A DNA stretch of 34,176 nt from Acidobacteriota bacterium. Lineage in GTDB: Bacteria > Acidobacteriota > Polarisedimenticolia > Gp22-AA2. The translations under genes and the position numbers were made by a program. Positions 6,426-13,843 of this stretch are shown piece by piece. Within the stretch, counting starts at the first letter, position 1. Each line of letters starts with the position of its first letter. Below the pieces are notes generated by a model. The model saw only the letters and a program-made list of their open reading frames with translations, was not told the DNA's origin and searched no databases. Where the stretch lies: positions 1 to 34,176 of the forward strand of contig QHXZ01000010.1 of assembly GCA_003223165.1 (NCBI GenBank). Direction: 5' to 3'.

Positions 6426-8712
6426 CGCCCTGGTCGGATGCCGCGGGGCCGTGGCCGTCGCCCGGTGCGGCCGCGCTCCAGCGCTGGAAGGTCCCCGTGC
6501 CGGCGCGGAGCAGCTCGGCGCACGCCTCGGCGGGGAGAGGCGCGCCGAAGTAGGGTCCCTGCATCTGGTCGATCTGGTGCCGCATGAGGAAGGAGACCTG
6601 CTCCGCGCTCTCGACGCCCTCCGCGACCACCGTCATCTGGAGATTGTGGGCCATGGCGATGATCGCCGACACGATGGCCGCGTCGTCGGGCTCGATCGCC
6701 ACGTCGCGGATGAACGACCGGTCGATCTTGACGCTGCCGAACGGAAAGCTCTTGAGGCGGCGCAGGGAGGCGTAGGCGGTGCCGAAGTCATCGACGACGA
6801 TGCGGATCCCCATTTCGTGCAGCCCGCGCAGCGTCTTGAGCGCCGTCGCCTCGTCCTTGGTGATCGCCTCTTCGGTCACTTCCACTTCGAGGCGCAGCGG
6901 GTCGAGGCCGGTCTCCGCCAGGACGCGCCGGAACGTCTCGAGCAGCGCCCGGCCCTGGTGCAGCTGGCGGTAGGAGAGGTTGACCGAAACGCGCAGCGGC
7001 TGCAGGCCCGCGATCTGCCAGGCCCGCCCCTGCGCGCAGGCGCGCCGCAGGACCCACTCGCCTATCCCGGCGATAAGGTCGGTCTCTTCCGCCAGGCGGA
7101 GGAACTGCGCGGGGTAGACCAGCCGCTGGTCCGACCGTCGCCAGCGGACCAGCGCCTCGAGGGCGATGACCTTGCCGGTGACGGCGTCGATGGTCGGTTG
7201 AAAGTGAAGCACGAGCTCGTCCCGCTCGAGGGCCCGCCGCAGCCCTTCGATCAGCGCCAGTCTCTCCGAGGCCTGGGCGCTCGCGGCGGGCGAGTAGAAC
7301 TGGCAGTTGGCCCGCCCCTGTTCCTTGGCGCGGTACATCGCCGCATCGGCGTTCTTGACCAGGGTCTCGGCCCCCTCCCCGTCGTACGGGTAGAGGCTGG
7401 CGCCGATGCTCACCGTCAGGGCCAGCTCGCGCTCCTCGAGGACGAACGGCGATGCGAAGGCTTGCATGACCTTGTCGGCCACCGCCGTCATGTCCTCGAC
7501 CCGCGTGATCTCCGGGAGCAGGATCGTGAACTCGTCGCCGCCGACGCGGGCCACGGTGTCGCTGGCCCGCACGCACCCCCTGAGGCGCGCCGCCACGTGC
7601 ACCAGGAGCTCGTCCCCCACGGTGTGCCCCAGGGTGTCGTTGATCTTCTTGAAATGATCGAGGTCGAGGAAGAGCACCCCCAGGGTCTGCTTGTTGCGGC
7701 GGGCGTGCTCCAGGGCCTGGCTCAGCCGGTCGTGGAACAGGATGCGATTGGGCAGATCGGTCAGGCCGTCGTGATGGGCCAGGTAGCGGACCAGCCTCCC
7801 CGAGCGCATGCGCTCGATGGCGTGCGCCACCGCCCGCAGCAGCAGGTCGCCGCCGAACTTCCCCTTGACCAGGTAGTCCTGGGCGCCCTGCCGCAGCGCC
7901 TTGGCGGCGACCTCCTCGTCGCCGAGGCCCGTCATCACGACGAGCGGCACGCCGGTCGCCTGGGCGTGCAGGGTGGCGAGCGTTTCGAGGCCCTGGCTGT
8001 CCGGCAGGGAGAGATCGAGCAGCACCGCGTCGAAGCTCTCCTCGCCGAGGCACCGCAGCCCGTCGCTCAGCCTGCCGACATCCACGAGCGCGACGTCGTC
8101 CCTGCCCGAGCCGTCGATCATCTCGCGCACCAGGCGGGCGTCTCCGGCATTGTCTTCCACCAGGAGGATCTTCAGGCTTGCGGCATCGCCGGCCTCGGCC
8201 GTCGCCTCCCGGACGCCGGGCGCGGCTTCCGGCCGATCGGGAGGCCTCTCCTGGTTCGGCGCGGGGTGCAGGCCCGGCAGCGTCACCTGGGTCAGCCAGA
8301 AGTCGCCGATCGCCCTGATGGTCTCCAGGAACTCGCTCCACTGGAGAGGCTTGGTGACGTAGCAGTTCGCCTGGAGCTCGTAGGCCCTGTTCCGGTCGCT
8401 CTCGGCGCTGGAGCAGGTCAGGACGACGACCGGGATGCTCTTGAGCTCCGCGTCGCCCTTGAGCTCTGCCAGCAGCTCGCGGCCGTCCTTCCTGGGCAGG
8501 TTGAGATCGAGCAGGATCAGGTCGGGGCGCGGCGCGGCGGCGTCCTTGCCTTCCCGCCGCAGGAACTCCATCGCCCGCACGCCATCGGCGGCCCAGTGCA
8601 GGCGGCTCCTGAAAGCCCCGTCTTTCAGGGCCTCCGCCGCGAGGCGGGCATCTCCAGGATTGTCCTCCACCAGGAGGATCTCGACGAGTCTCTCGGAAGC
8701 CGGGCGCTCCAT
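6397..8712 (-). CDS. Dual-receiver GGDEF-EAL protein (c-di-GMP synthesis/degradation)
   Basis: 771 residues in four domains. REC1 (about 8-135; phospho-acceptor Asp69 in LILLDLNLP) is Rcp1-like. REC2 (about 180-298) has Asp233. GGDEF (about 305-470) keeps GGDEF at 391-395 and an inhibitory I-site RASD at 382-385. EAL (about 485-730) keeps EAL at 519-521, NLS, EVTEE, DDFGT, KID and AEGVE. Both catalytic domains therefore look competent: diguanylate cyclase and phosphodiesterase in one protein, switched by phosphorylation. The ATG at 8712 has AAAGGA at good spacing; an in-frame TTG at 8748 would add 12 residues and is less likely. The gene overlaps the MASE1 kinase and follows the polysaccharide operon, so that synthase is a plausible target of its signal (inference). 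Confidence 0.95.
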   Translation of the reverse strand: MERPASERLVEILLVEDNPGDARLAAEALKDGAFRSRLHWAADGVRAMEFLRREGKDAAAPRPDLILLDLNLPRKDGRELLAELKGDAELKSIPVVVLTCSSAESDRNRAYELQANCYVTKPLQWSEFLETIRAIGDFWLTQVTLPGLHPAPNQERPPDRPEAAPGVREATAEAGDAASLKILLVEDNAGDARLVREMIDGSGRDDVALVDVGRLSDGLRCLGEESFDAVLLDLSLPDSQGLETLATLHAQATGVPLVVMTGLGDEEVAAKALRQGAQDYLVKGKFGGDLLLRAVAHAIERMRSGRLVRYLAHHDGLTDLPNRILFHDRLSQALEHARRNKQTLGVLFLDLDHFKKINDTLGHTVGDELLVHVAARLRGCVRASDTVARVGGDEFTILLPEITRVEDMTAVADKVMQAFASPFVLEERELALTVSIGASLYPYDGEGAETLVKNADAAMYRAKEQGRANCQFYSPAASAQASERLALIEGLRRALERDELVLHFQPTIDAVTGKVIALEALVRWRRSDQRLVYPAQFLRLAEETDLIAGIGEWVLRRACAQGRAWQIAGLQPLRVSVNLSYRQLHQGRALLETFRRVLAETGLDPLRLEVEVTEEAITKDEATALKTLRGLHEMGIRIVVDDFGTAYASLRRLKSFPFGSVKIDRSFIRDVAIEPDDAAIVSAIIAMAHNLQMTVVAEGVESAEQVSFLMRHQIDQMQGPYFGAPLPAEACAELLRAGTGTFQRWSAAAPGDGHGPAASDQGDGTADRSGG

Positions 8713-8783
8713 CGAGCGTCCTTTCCCTGTCCCGCGCTCCCTGTCCAAAGGTTGAGCGCGGCCATTCCCCCCGGGCGTGATTT

Positions 8784-8854
8784 CCCCGACGCGTCCGGGG
8801 ACCGACGGGCTCCGTCGGCCGCTCTGTGCAGCAAAGAATCACGTATCTCTTTGC
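8784..8854. other. Structured leader of the GGDEF-EAL transcript (three hairpins)
   Basis: Three inverted repeats lie in the roughly 160-base leader. GCAAAGA/TCTTTGC (8831-8854) is a perfect 7-bp stem with a 10-base loop. CCGACGG/CCGTCGG (8802-8818) is a perfect 7-bp stem with a 3-base loop. CCCCG/CGGGG (8784-8800) is a 5-bp stem. None is followed by a U run. They could be a leader regulator. They do not match a riboswitch class I know. Confidence 0.35.
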
Positions 8855-8878
8855 TCCAGCAGATGTTGCGCCACGATC

Positions 8879-8906
8879 AATATAAGGCTGATCGCTTAGA
8901 ACGCAA
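8879..8906 (-). promoter_or_regulatory. Sigma-70 type promoter for GGDEF-EAL / kinase operon
   Basis: On the minus strand TTGCGT (8906-8901), 16 bases, then TATATT (8884-8879). It lies in the 246-base gap after the glycosyltransferase stop, so the signalling pair can be transcribed apart from the polysaccharide operon. The predicted start is near 8872. Confidence 0.5.
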
Positions 8907-8958
8907 GCCCGTGGCGGGTTTCAGAGGATGTGTGCGGCGCGCCCGGCCGCAGCGCCCG

Positions 8959-10407
8959 TCAGATACGCCGCGCGGCGGGTGCAGGAGGGGGGGCCGTGCG
9001 GAACCCCTGCCGCTCCATCCGGCCCCAGGCGCGGCGGCGCAGGAGGAAGTCCCAGAAGGCCTTCACCTTGAAGAGGGAGAGGACCTGCCGGTATCCGAAG
9101 TTCTCCAGGATGCCGAAGAGGACGAGCGTCGCCAAGTGCTGCCAGCCGGGGTAGCGGCGGAAGGAGATCTCCTCCAGCAGAACGGCGGCGACCGACAGGA
9201 AGACCCCGAAGAAGACGGCGAAGACCAGGAAGAGAAGGAAGAAGTCGGCGTTCAGGAGACCCAGCCACCAGGAGAGGGCGAGCATCGCGTAGCCCAGGAT
9301 CTCGATGAACGGCCCCAGCGTCTCGAACAGGACGAAGTACGGCAGGGCGATCGTGCCGATGACGCCGAAGCGGGGGTTGAGGATCATCCGCTTGTGGCGC
9401 CAGAGGCTCTGCAGGAGACCGCGATGCCAGCGATTGCGCTGGCGGGCCAGGACGCGGAAGGTGGAGGGCACCTCGGTCCAGCAGACCGGGTCGGGGACGA
9501 AGACGATGCGGTAGGGACGTCCCCGGCGGTTCAGGGTCTCGTGCAGCTTCAGGACCAGCTCGAGATCCTCGGTCTCGGACCAGCGATCGTAGCCGCCCGC
9601 GGCGATCACCTCGGCCTTGCGGTACAGGCCGAAGGCGCCGGAGATGATCAGGAGAGATCGCAGGGTGCTCCAGCCGATGCGGCCGCTGAGGAACGCGCGC
9701 AGGTACTCGACCACCTGGAAGATCGGCAACGGCTTCCTGGGAAGGCCGATGCGCGCCACGCGTCCCTCGCGCACCTCGCAGCCGTTGGCGATGCGCACGA
9801 TGCCGCCGACGGCGACCATCTCCTGGGGATGCTCCATGAACGGTTTGACCACCCGCAGGAGGGCGTTTTCTTCGATGATCGAGTCGGCGTCCACCGAGCA
9901 GTAGAGCGGGTAGCGCGACACGTTGATGCCGGTGTTCAGCGCGTCGGCCTTGCCGCCGCGCTCCTTGTCCACGACCGTGAGGTTCGGCACCTCGAGCGTG
10001 CCGTAGATGGCGCGCACAGGGCCGGTCGGCAGGGTGCGACGGTAGATCTTGTCGGTGCGCTTCATGTCGAACGTGCCGACCAGGCGCTGCAGGGTGTCGT
10101 CCTTCGAGCCGTCGTTGACGACGATCACCTCGAACTGGCCGTAGTTCACGTTCAGCAGCGAGCGCACCGTCTCGACGATGGTGCGCGACTCGTTCCGGGC
10201 CGGGACGAGGATCGACACGGGCCAAGTCATGTCGGACTTCAGGATCTGCTCGTAGTCTGAGAAGAAGGTCCCCTTGACGAAGCGCACCACCTCGACGAGC
10301 GACACCAGGAAGAGGACGACGTAGACCCCGTTGAGCAGGGCGAAGTAGTAAATCACCCAGCGGTTGAAGGCCAGGACGATCTCCGGCAGCAGCATGTCCG
10401 GCGTCAC
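8959..10407 (-). CDS. Processive GT2 glycosyltransferase, exopolysaccharide synthase
   Basis: A 482-residue inner-membrane family 2 glycosyltransferase of the cellulose synthase / PNAG synthase type. It polymerises an NDP-sugar and moves the chain across the membrane. About two N-terminal membrane segments (residues 15-45) precede the GT-A domain with VNDGS (Asp99), SVDADS (Asp173, Asp175), the TED motif (279-281) and Q323-RNRW. Four or so membrane segments follow (about 345-445). There is no C-terminal PilZ domain, unlike BcsA. The GTG at 10407 has GAGGGGGA just upstream; the ATG at 10395 is the alternative. It lies 22 bases after the HEAT gene. Its sugar cannot be named from sequence; E. 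coli YaiP, next to yaiO, is a conceptual relative. Confidence 0.92.
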   Translation of the reverse strand: MTPDMLLPEIVLAFNRWVIYYFALLNGVYVVLFLVSLVEVVRFVKGTFFSDYEQILKSDMTWPVSILVPARNESRTIVETVRSLLNVNYGQFEVIVVNDGSKDDTLQRLVGTFDMKRTDKIYRRTLPTGPVRAIYGTLEVPNLTVVDKERGGKADALNTGINVSRYPLYCSVDADSIIEENALLRVVKPFMEHPQEMVAVGGIVRIANGCEVREGRVARIGLPRKPLPIFQVVEYLRAFLSGRIGWSTLRSLLIISGAFGLYRKAEVIAAGGYDRWSETEDLELVLKLHETLNRRGRPYRIVFVPDPVCWTEVPSTFRVLARQRNRWHRGLLQSLWRHKRMILNPRFGVIGTIALPYFVLFETLGPFIEILGYAMLALSWWLGLLNADFFLLFLVFAVFFGVFLSVAAVLLEEISFRRYPGWQHLATLVLFGILENFGYRQVLSLFKVKAFWDFLLRRRAWGRMERQGFRTAPPPAPAARRI

Positions 10408-10429
10408 CGCGTCCCCCTCACGAGGCCCC

Positions 10430-11650
10430 CTACGCCGGGCGCTGCAGGATCTTGAGCAGCGCCAGGCGCACGCCCTCCTGGGCATGATCGATCGCCTGCT
10501 GCGTCAGATGGTCCACGCGCTCCAGCCGGATGATCTTCTCCACGAAGCCGATGGCGGCCTCGCGCCGCGCCGGGTCGGCCGAGGCGAGGTCGGCCAGGTA
10601 CTCGTCGATGATGCGCCCCTCCTCGAGCTGCGCCACCGCCTGGTGCCGGGCGTAGGTGTCGTCCGCGTCGAGCATGCGGATGAGCGCGTCGCGGCCGGCC
10701 GGTCCCACGAGGCGCAACGCCTCGGCCGCGTTGGCGCGCACCCACCACTGGCGATCCTTGAGCGCCTCGCACAGCGCGGCGATGGCGCCCTGGCCGCCCA
10801 CGCGCCCGAGCGCCTTCGCCGCCATGGCCCGCACGGGCCATTCCGGGTCGCGCAGCGCTTCCGTCAGGTCGGCGGCGAAGCCGGGGTCGCCGACGTGCCC
10901 CAGGGCGTTCGCCGCGCGGGCGCGGATGTCGGGGTGTGGATCCTTGAGCGCCTTGCGGATGAGGCCGGCCGCCTTGAGGCTGCGGATGCGCCCGAGCACG
11001 TCGAGGGCCGAGATGCGCGCGAGGTGCGGCAGGCTGTCGTAGGCCGCCAGCAGCTCGTCCACCGCTTCGGTCCCGGTGCCGATCAGGATCTCCGCCACGC
11101 GGATCGCCGACCAGCGGCTGGGGTCGGTCAGGGCCAGGACCAGAGGGCGGATCGACGTGGTGCCGCGGATGATCCCCAGGGCGCGCGCCGCGCGGATGCG
11201 CACCTCGCCCATCGGGTCGTTCATGGCGGCGACCAGCGGCTCGGCGGCGGCGCGGCTGCGCATCAACCCGAGCCGCTCGGCGGCCTCGGCCCTCTTCCAC
11301 CAGCGCTGCGACCTGAGGTGCAGGATCGAGACGCGCACCGAGCCGAGCGCCTCGAAGGCGGCCGTGATCCGATCGCGCGATTCTCCCTTGACGACGCGCG
11401 CGGCGTCGAGCAGGGCCGCTTCCGCCAGGCGCCGGTCCCGGCGGGACAGCGGCTTCGGCAGGTAGTCGAGGATCGCACGGTGGCCCGTGGCGTTGGCATA
11501 TTCATAGATGGCCGGCTCGAGGAGGGCACGGCGGCGGCGGTCGAGCGCCTCGCGCATCTCGCGCAACGCCTTGTTGAAGGCGATCAGCAGCGCCAGGCCG
11601 CCCAGCAGGGCGCCGGTTCCGGCGATCAGGCGGATCAGGAGGTCGTGCAA
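10430..11650 (-). CDS. Membrane-anchored HEAT-repeat protein of the polysaccharide operon
   Basis: A 406-residue protein with one N-terminal membrane helix (about residues 3-24, GTGALLGGLALLIAF). A strongly basic stretch follows (DRRRR), which by the positive-inside rule puts the rest in the cytoplasm. From about residue 115 to the end there are seven or more HEAT-like repeats with the pattern VRxxAAxALG (for example VRIRAARALG, IRARAANALG, VRAMAAKALG). HEAT solenoids bind proteins, so a scaffold between synthase and receiver is likely (inference). The start is not an ATG: the best candidate is the TTG at 11650, which has GGGGGA about 5 bases upstream and overlaps the receiver stop by 16 bases. 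A much longer open frame upstream is only a shadow of the receiver gene. Confidence 0.85.
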   Translation of the reverse strand: MHDLLIRLIAGTGALLGGLALLIAFNKALREMREALDRRRRALLEPAIYEYANATGHRAILDYLPKPLSRRDRRLAEAALLDAARVVKGESRDRITAAFEALGSVRVSILHLRSQRWWKRAEAAERLGLMRSRAAAEPLVAAMNDPMGEVRIRAARALGIIRGTTSIRPLVLALTDPSRWSAIRVAEILIGTGTEAVDELLAAYDSLPHLARISALDVLGRIRSLKAAGLIRKALKDPHPDIRARAANALGHVGDPGFAADLTEALRDPEWPVRAMAAKALGRVGGQGAIAALCEALKDRQWWVRANAAEALRLVGPAGRDALIRMLDADDTYARHQAVAQLEEGRIIDEYLADLASADPARREAAIGFVEKIIRLERVDHLTQQAIDHAQEGVRLALLKILQRPA

Positions 11651-12045
11651 CCGGTCCCCCCCGGCGCGGTGCGCTCCAGGATCTTTCGGATGCGCGCCAG
11701 AAGCTCCTGCGTGCTGAACGGCTTGATCATGTAATCGTCGGCGCCGAGGTTCAGCGCCTTGACCACGTCCTCCTCGCGATCCTTGACCGAGAGGATCAGG
11801 ATCGGGACACGGCGCGTGGACGGATCGTCCTTCAGGCCGTTGATCACCTCGAAGCCGTCCTTGTACGGCATCACCAGATCGAGCACCACGAGCCTCGGCA
11901 GGAGCGAAGCCGCCATCCGCAGCCCCGCCTCGCCGTCCTCCGCCTCGTGCACCTCGTACCCGTTGTGCGCCAGGAGCGTGCCGACGAACCGGCGGATGAT
12001 CGGGTCGTCGTCCACGATCAGGATGCGCGCCTGTTCTTTCCCCAC
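11635..12045 (-). CDS. Single-domain (CheY-like) response regulator
   Basis: A 136-residue receiver with no output domain. The acidic cluster is Asp12-14, the phospho-acceptor Asp56 (VVLDLVMP), the switch Ser86 (LILSVKD) and Lys108 (MIKPF), so phosphorylation should work. The start is GTG at 12045 with AGGAGG about 4 bases upstream. It is translationally coupled to the HEAT gene. A stand-alone receiver inside a polysaccharide synthase operon suggests that it acts by binding a partner, most simply the HEAT protein or the synthase. Its kinase is not certain; the MASE1 kinase at 4770-6425 is the nearest candidate. Confidence 0.92.
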   Translation of the reverse strand: MGKEQARILIVDDDPIIRRFVGTLLAHNGYEVHEAEDGEAGLRMAASLLPRLVVLDLVMPYKDGFEVINGLKDDPSTRRVPILILSVKDREEDVVKALNLGADDYMIKPFSTQELLARIRKILERTAPGGTGCTTS

Positions 12046-12100
12046 CGCCCCTCCTGTCCCGGCCTGCGGCGCGCCCTGGCGCCGCCCCGGGCGGCATCGT

Positions 12101-13843
12101 TCAGAACCTCATGTGGAAGACGAGCCCGGACCGGGTCGAGGTGAACCCGGTGGCCACCTGCAGGGCATAGTCGCTGCGCAAGTAGAAGGCCTCCAGCCGC
12201 GCTCCCCCGCCCAGCCCCACGCCGAACGCGGCGTACCCGGCCGATACGCGATCGTTGTTCCCGGCCCCCGGCGCCGACCCCGCGTTGGTGCTGAAGTTCT
12301 GCCGGCCGTAGGTCCCCTCGATGCGCCAGGTGATCCGGCCGTGGTGGTAGTCGTCCCCGACCGCCACCGTCAGGAGCTCCGAGTCGTAGCGCAGCGGGTC
12401 GAAGTAGGCATCGTCCTTGTCCTCGTTGAAGGTGCGGTAGCGGACATCGAGGGTCGCGGTGACCCGGGCATGCGCCGGCGGCAGGCGCCACTCCAGGGCC
12501 GCCGAGGCCGACTTGCGCGCGTTGCCGTCGGAATAGGAGCCGTATCCACCCGCCCCCGACAGCATCCAGGCCGGCCTGAAGCGGTACTCCAGGCGCAGAT
12601 CGGCGCTGTCCACCTTGATGCCGCGATCGATGAGCGGCGCGGTGTCGATCAGGGCCTCGCGCGCGCCGGACCCGGCCACCGTCAGGCGCGGACCGACCGT
12701 CCAGCGGATGAAGCCACCGCCGACCGCCACGCTGCGCGACGTTCCGTCGAAATCCTCCTCGTGGGCCGCGCCGAGGCGGGCGTGGAAGGTCAGCGGGCCG
12801 AGGAGGCGGGACGTCACCCCCGCCATGAGGACCTGGGCGCGCGCCTCGACCACCGAGTCGACCGGCAGAGCCGCCAGCGCCTGCGAGGCCGCCAGCGGAT
12901 CGCCCTTGCACAGACCGATCGTCCGGCAGCGGTACTCGGCCAGGTAATCGGAGAACGCGATGCGGACCGAGGTCTGCGGCTCGGCCATGAAAGTACAGGC
13001 GGCCGTGCCGGCATCGAGGCGGTTGCTGTCGTTGTCGCTGCGCCGGAAGGCGTCCAGGTCGCCGCTGGGCGCGAGCGATCGGTGGATCTCCTCTTGAAGC
13101 TGGCGCGCTTCGCGGCTCTCGGGATGGTCGAGCACCAGGTTGTCGGCCTGCTCGCGGGCCGAGCGGTCGAGCCCCTGCCAGTGGTGGATCTGGGTCATGC
13201 CGATGCGCGCCTCGAGGTTGCCCGGATCGGCCCGCAGCACGTCGCGGTAGAAGGCGCCGGCGCGGTGCAGCTCGCCCTGCCAGGCCAGCAGGCGAGCCCG
13301 GCCCAGGTGCGCCTGGATCGATTCGAGGCGCCGATCCTCCATGCCGCGGTAGACGGCGTCGGCATCGGCGTAGCGGCCCCTCCAGCCGAGGGCCTGCCCC
13401 AGGCCGAGGAGCACGCGCGGGTCGTCGGGGTACCTGGCGCGCAGATCTTCGTACGTCCCGATCGCTTCCCGCAGATCGTTGTGCCATGAGAGGACCTTGG
13501 CCAGCTCGAGCGACAGGTCGAGATCCCCGGGGGCCAGCGCCAGGGCGCGGCGGTAGCTGCCGATCGACTCCTCGAGGTCGCCGTCCCAGGACTGGAGCAA
13601 CGCCAGGCGCCGCAGGGGATGGACCGCCTCGGCCCCCGACCGGAGGGCCTCCTCGTACAGGCGGCGCGCCTGCCCGTATTCCTCGTGCGCGAAGGCGGCG
13701 TCCGCATCGCGGATCAGATCGGCGACCGGACGGGCGGGCGCCGGGCTCTCCGGCGCCGGCGTCCCGGGCGCGGCCTCGCCGGCCGCCGCCCCCGGAGCGA
13801 GGCCGGCGAGCAGCAGCGCCGCGAGCCACACGCCGCGCCTCAT
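12101..13843 (-). CDS. TPR protein with YaiO-type outer-membrane beta-barrel
   Basis: 580 residues: a signal peptide (1-22, ending AGAAAGEA), five or six TPR units (about 40-255), then an outer-membrane barrel (about 285-580) of alternating amphipathic strands that ends in Phe (FHMRF), the usual last residue for barrel insertion. The layout matches the export porins PgaA and BcsC (periplasmic TPR plus barrel), and the barrel resembles the YaiO family. Its likely job is to take the polymer from the periplasm through the outer membrane. The ATG at 13843 overlaps the stop of the upstream gene (TGATG), and GGAGG sits 7 bases before it. A GTG one codon earlier is possible. A 55-base gap separates it from the receiver gene. 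Confidence 0.88.
   Translation of the reverse strand: MRRGVWLAALLLAGLAPGAAAGEAAPGTPAPESPAPARPVADLIRDADAAFAHEEYGQARRLYEEALRSGAEAVHPLRRLALLQSWDGDLEESIGSYRRALALAPGDLDLSLELAKVLSWHNDLREAIGTYEDLRARYPDDPRVLLGLGQALGWRGRYADADAVYRGMEDRRLESIQAHLGRARLLAWQGELHRAGAFYRDVLRADPGNLEARIGMTQIHHWQGLDRSAREQADNLVLDHPESREARQLQEEIHRSLAPSGDLDAFRRSDNDSNRLDAGTAACTFMAEPQTSVRIAFSDYLAEYRCRTIGLCKGDPLAASQALAALPVDSVVEARAQVLMAGVTSRLLGPLTFHARLGAAHEEDFDGTSRSVAVGGGFIRWTVGPRLTVAGSGAREALIDTAPLIDRGIKVDSADLRLEYRFRPAWMLSGAGGYGSYSDGNARKSASAALEWRLPPAHARVTATLDVRYRTFNEDKDDAYFDPLRYDSELLTVAVGDDYHHGRITWRIEGTYGRQNFSTNAGSAPGAGNNDRVSAGYAAFGVGLGGGARLEAFYLRSDYALQVATGFTSTRSGLVFHMRF

Noticed and set aside
6451-10260. 1269-codon open frame on the plus strand
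   Set aside because: It is antisense to the GGDEF-EAL and glycosyltransferase genes and lacks any recognisable domain; such frames are normal in GC-rich DNA.
11651-12097. N-terminal extension of the HEAT protein frame
   Set aside because: It overlaps the whole receiver gene in another frame; the receiver is a complete domain with its own ribosome binding site.
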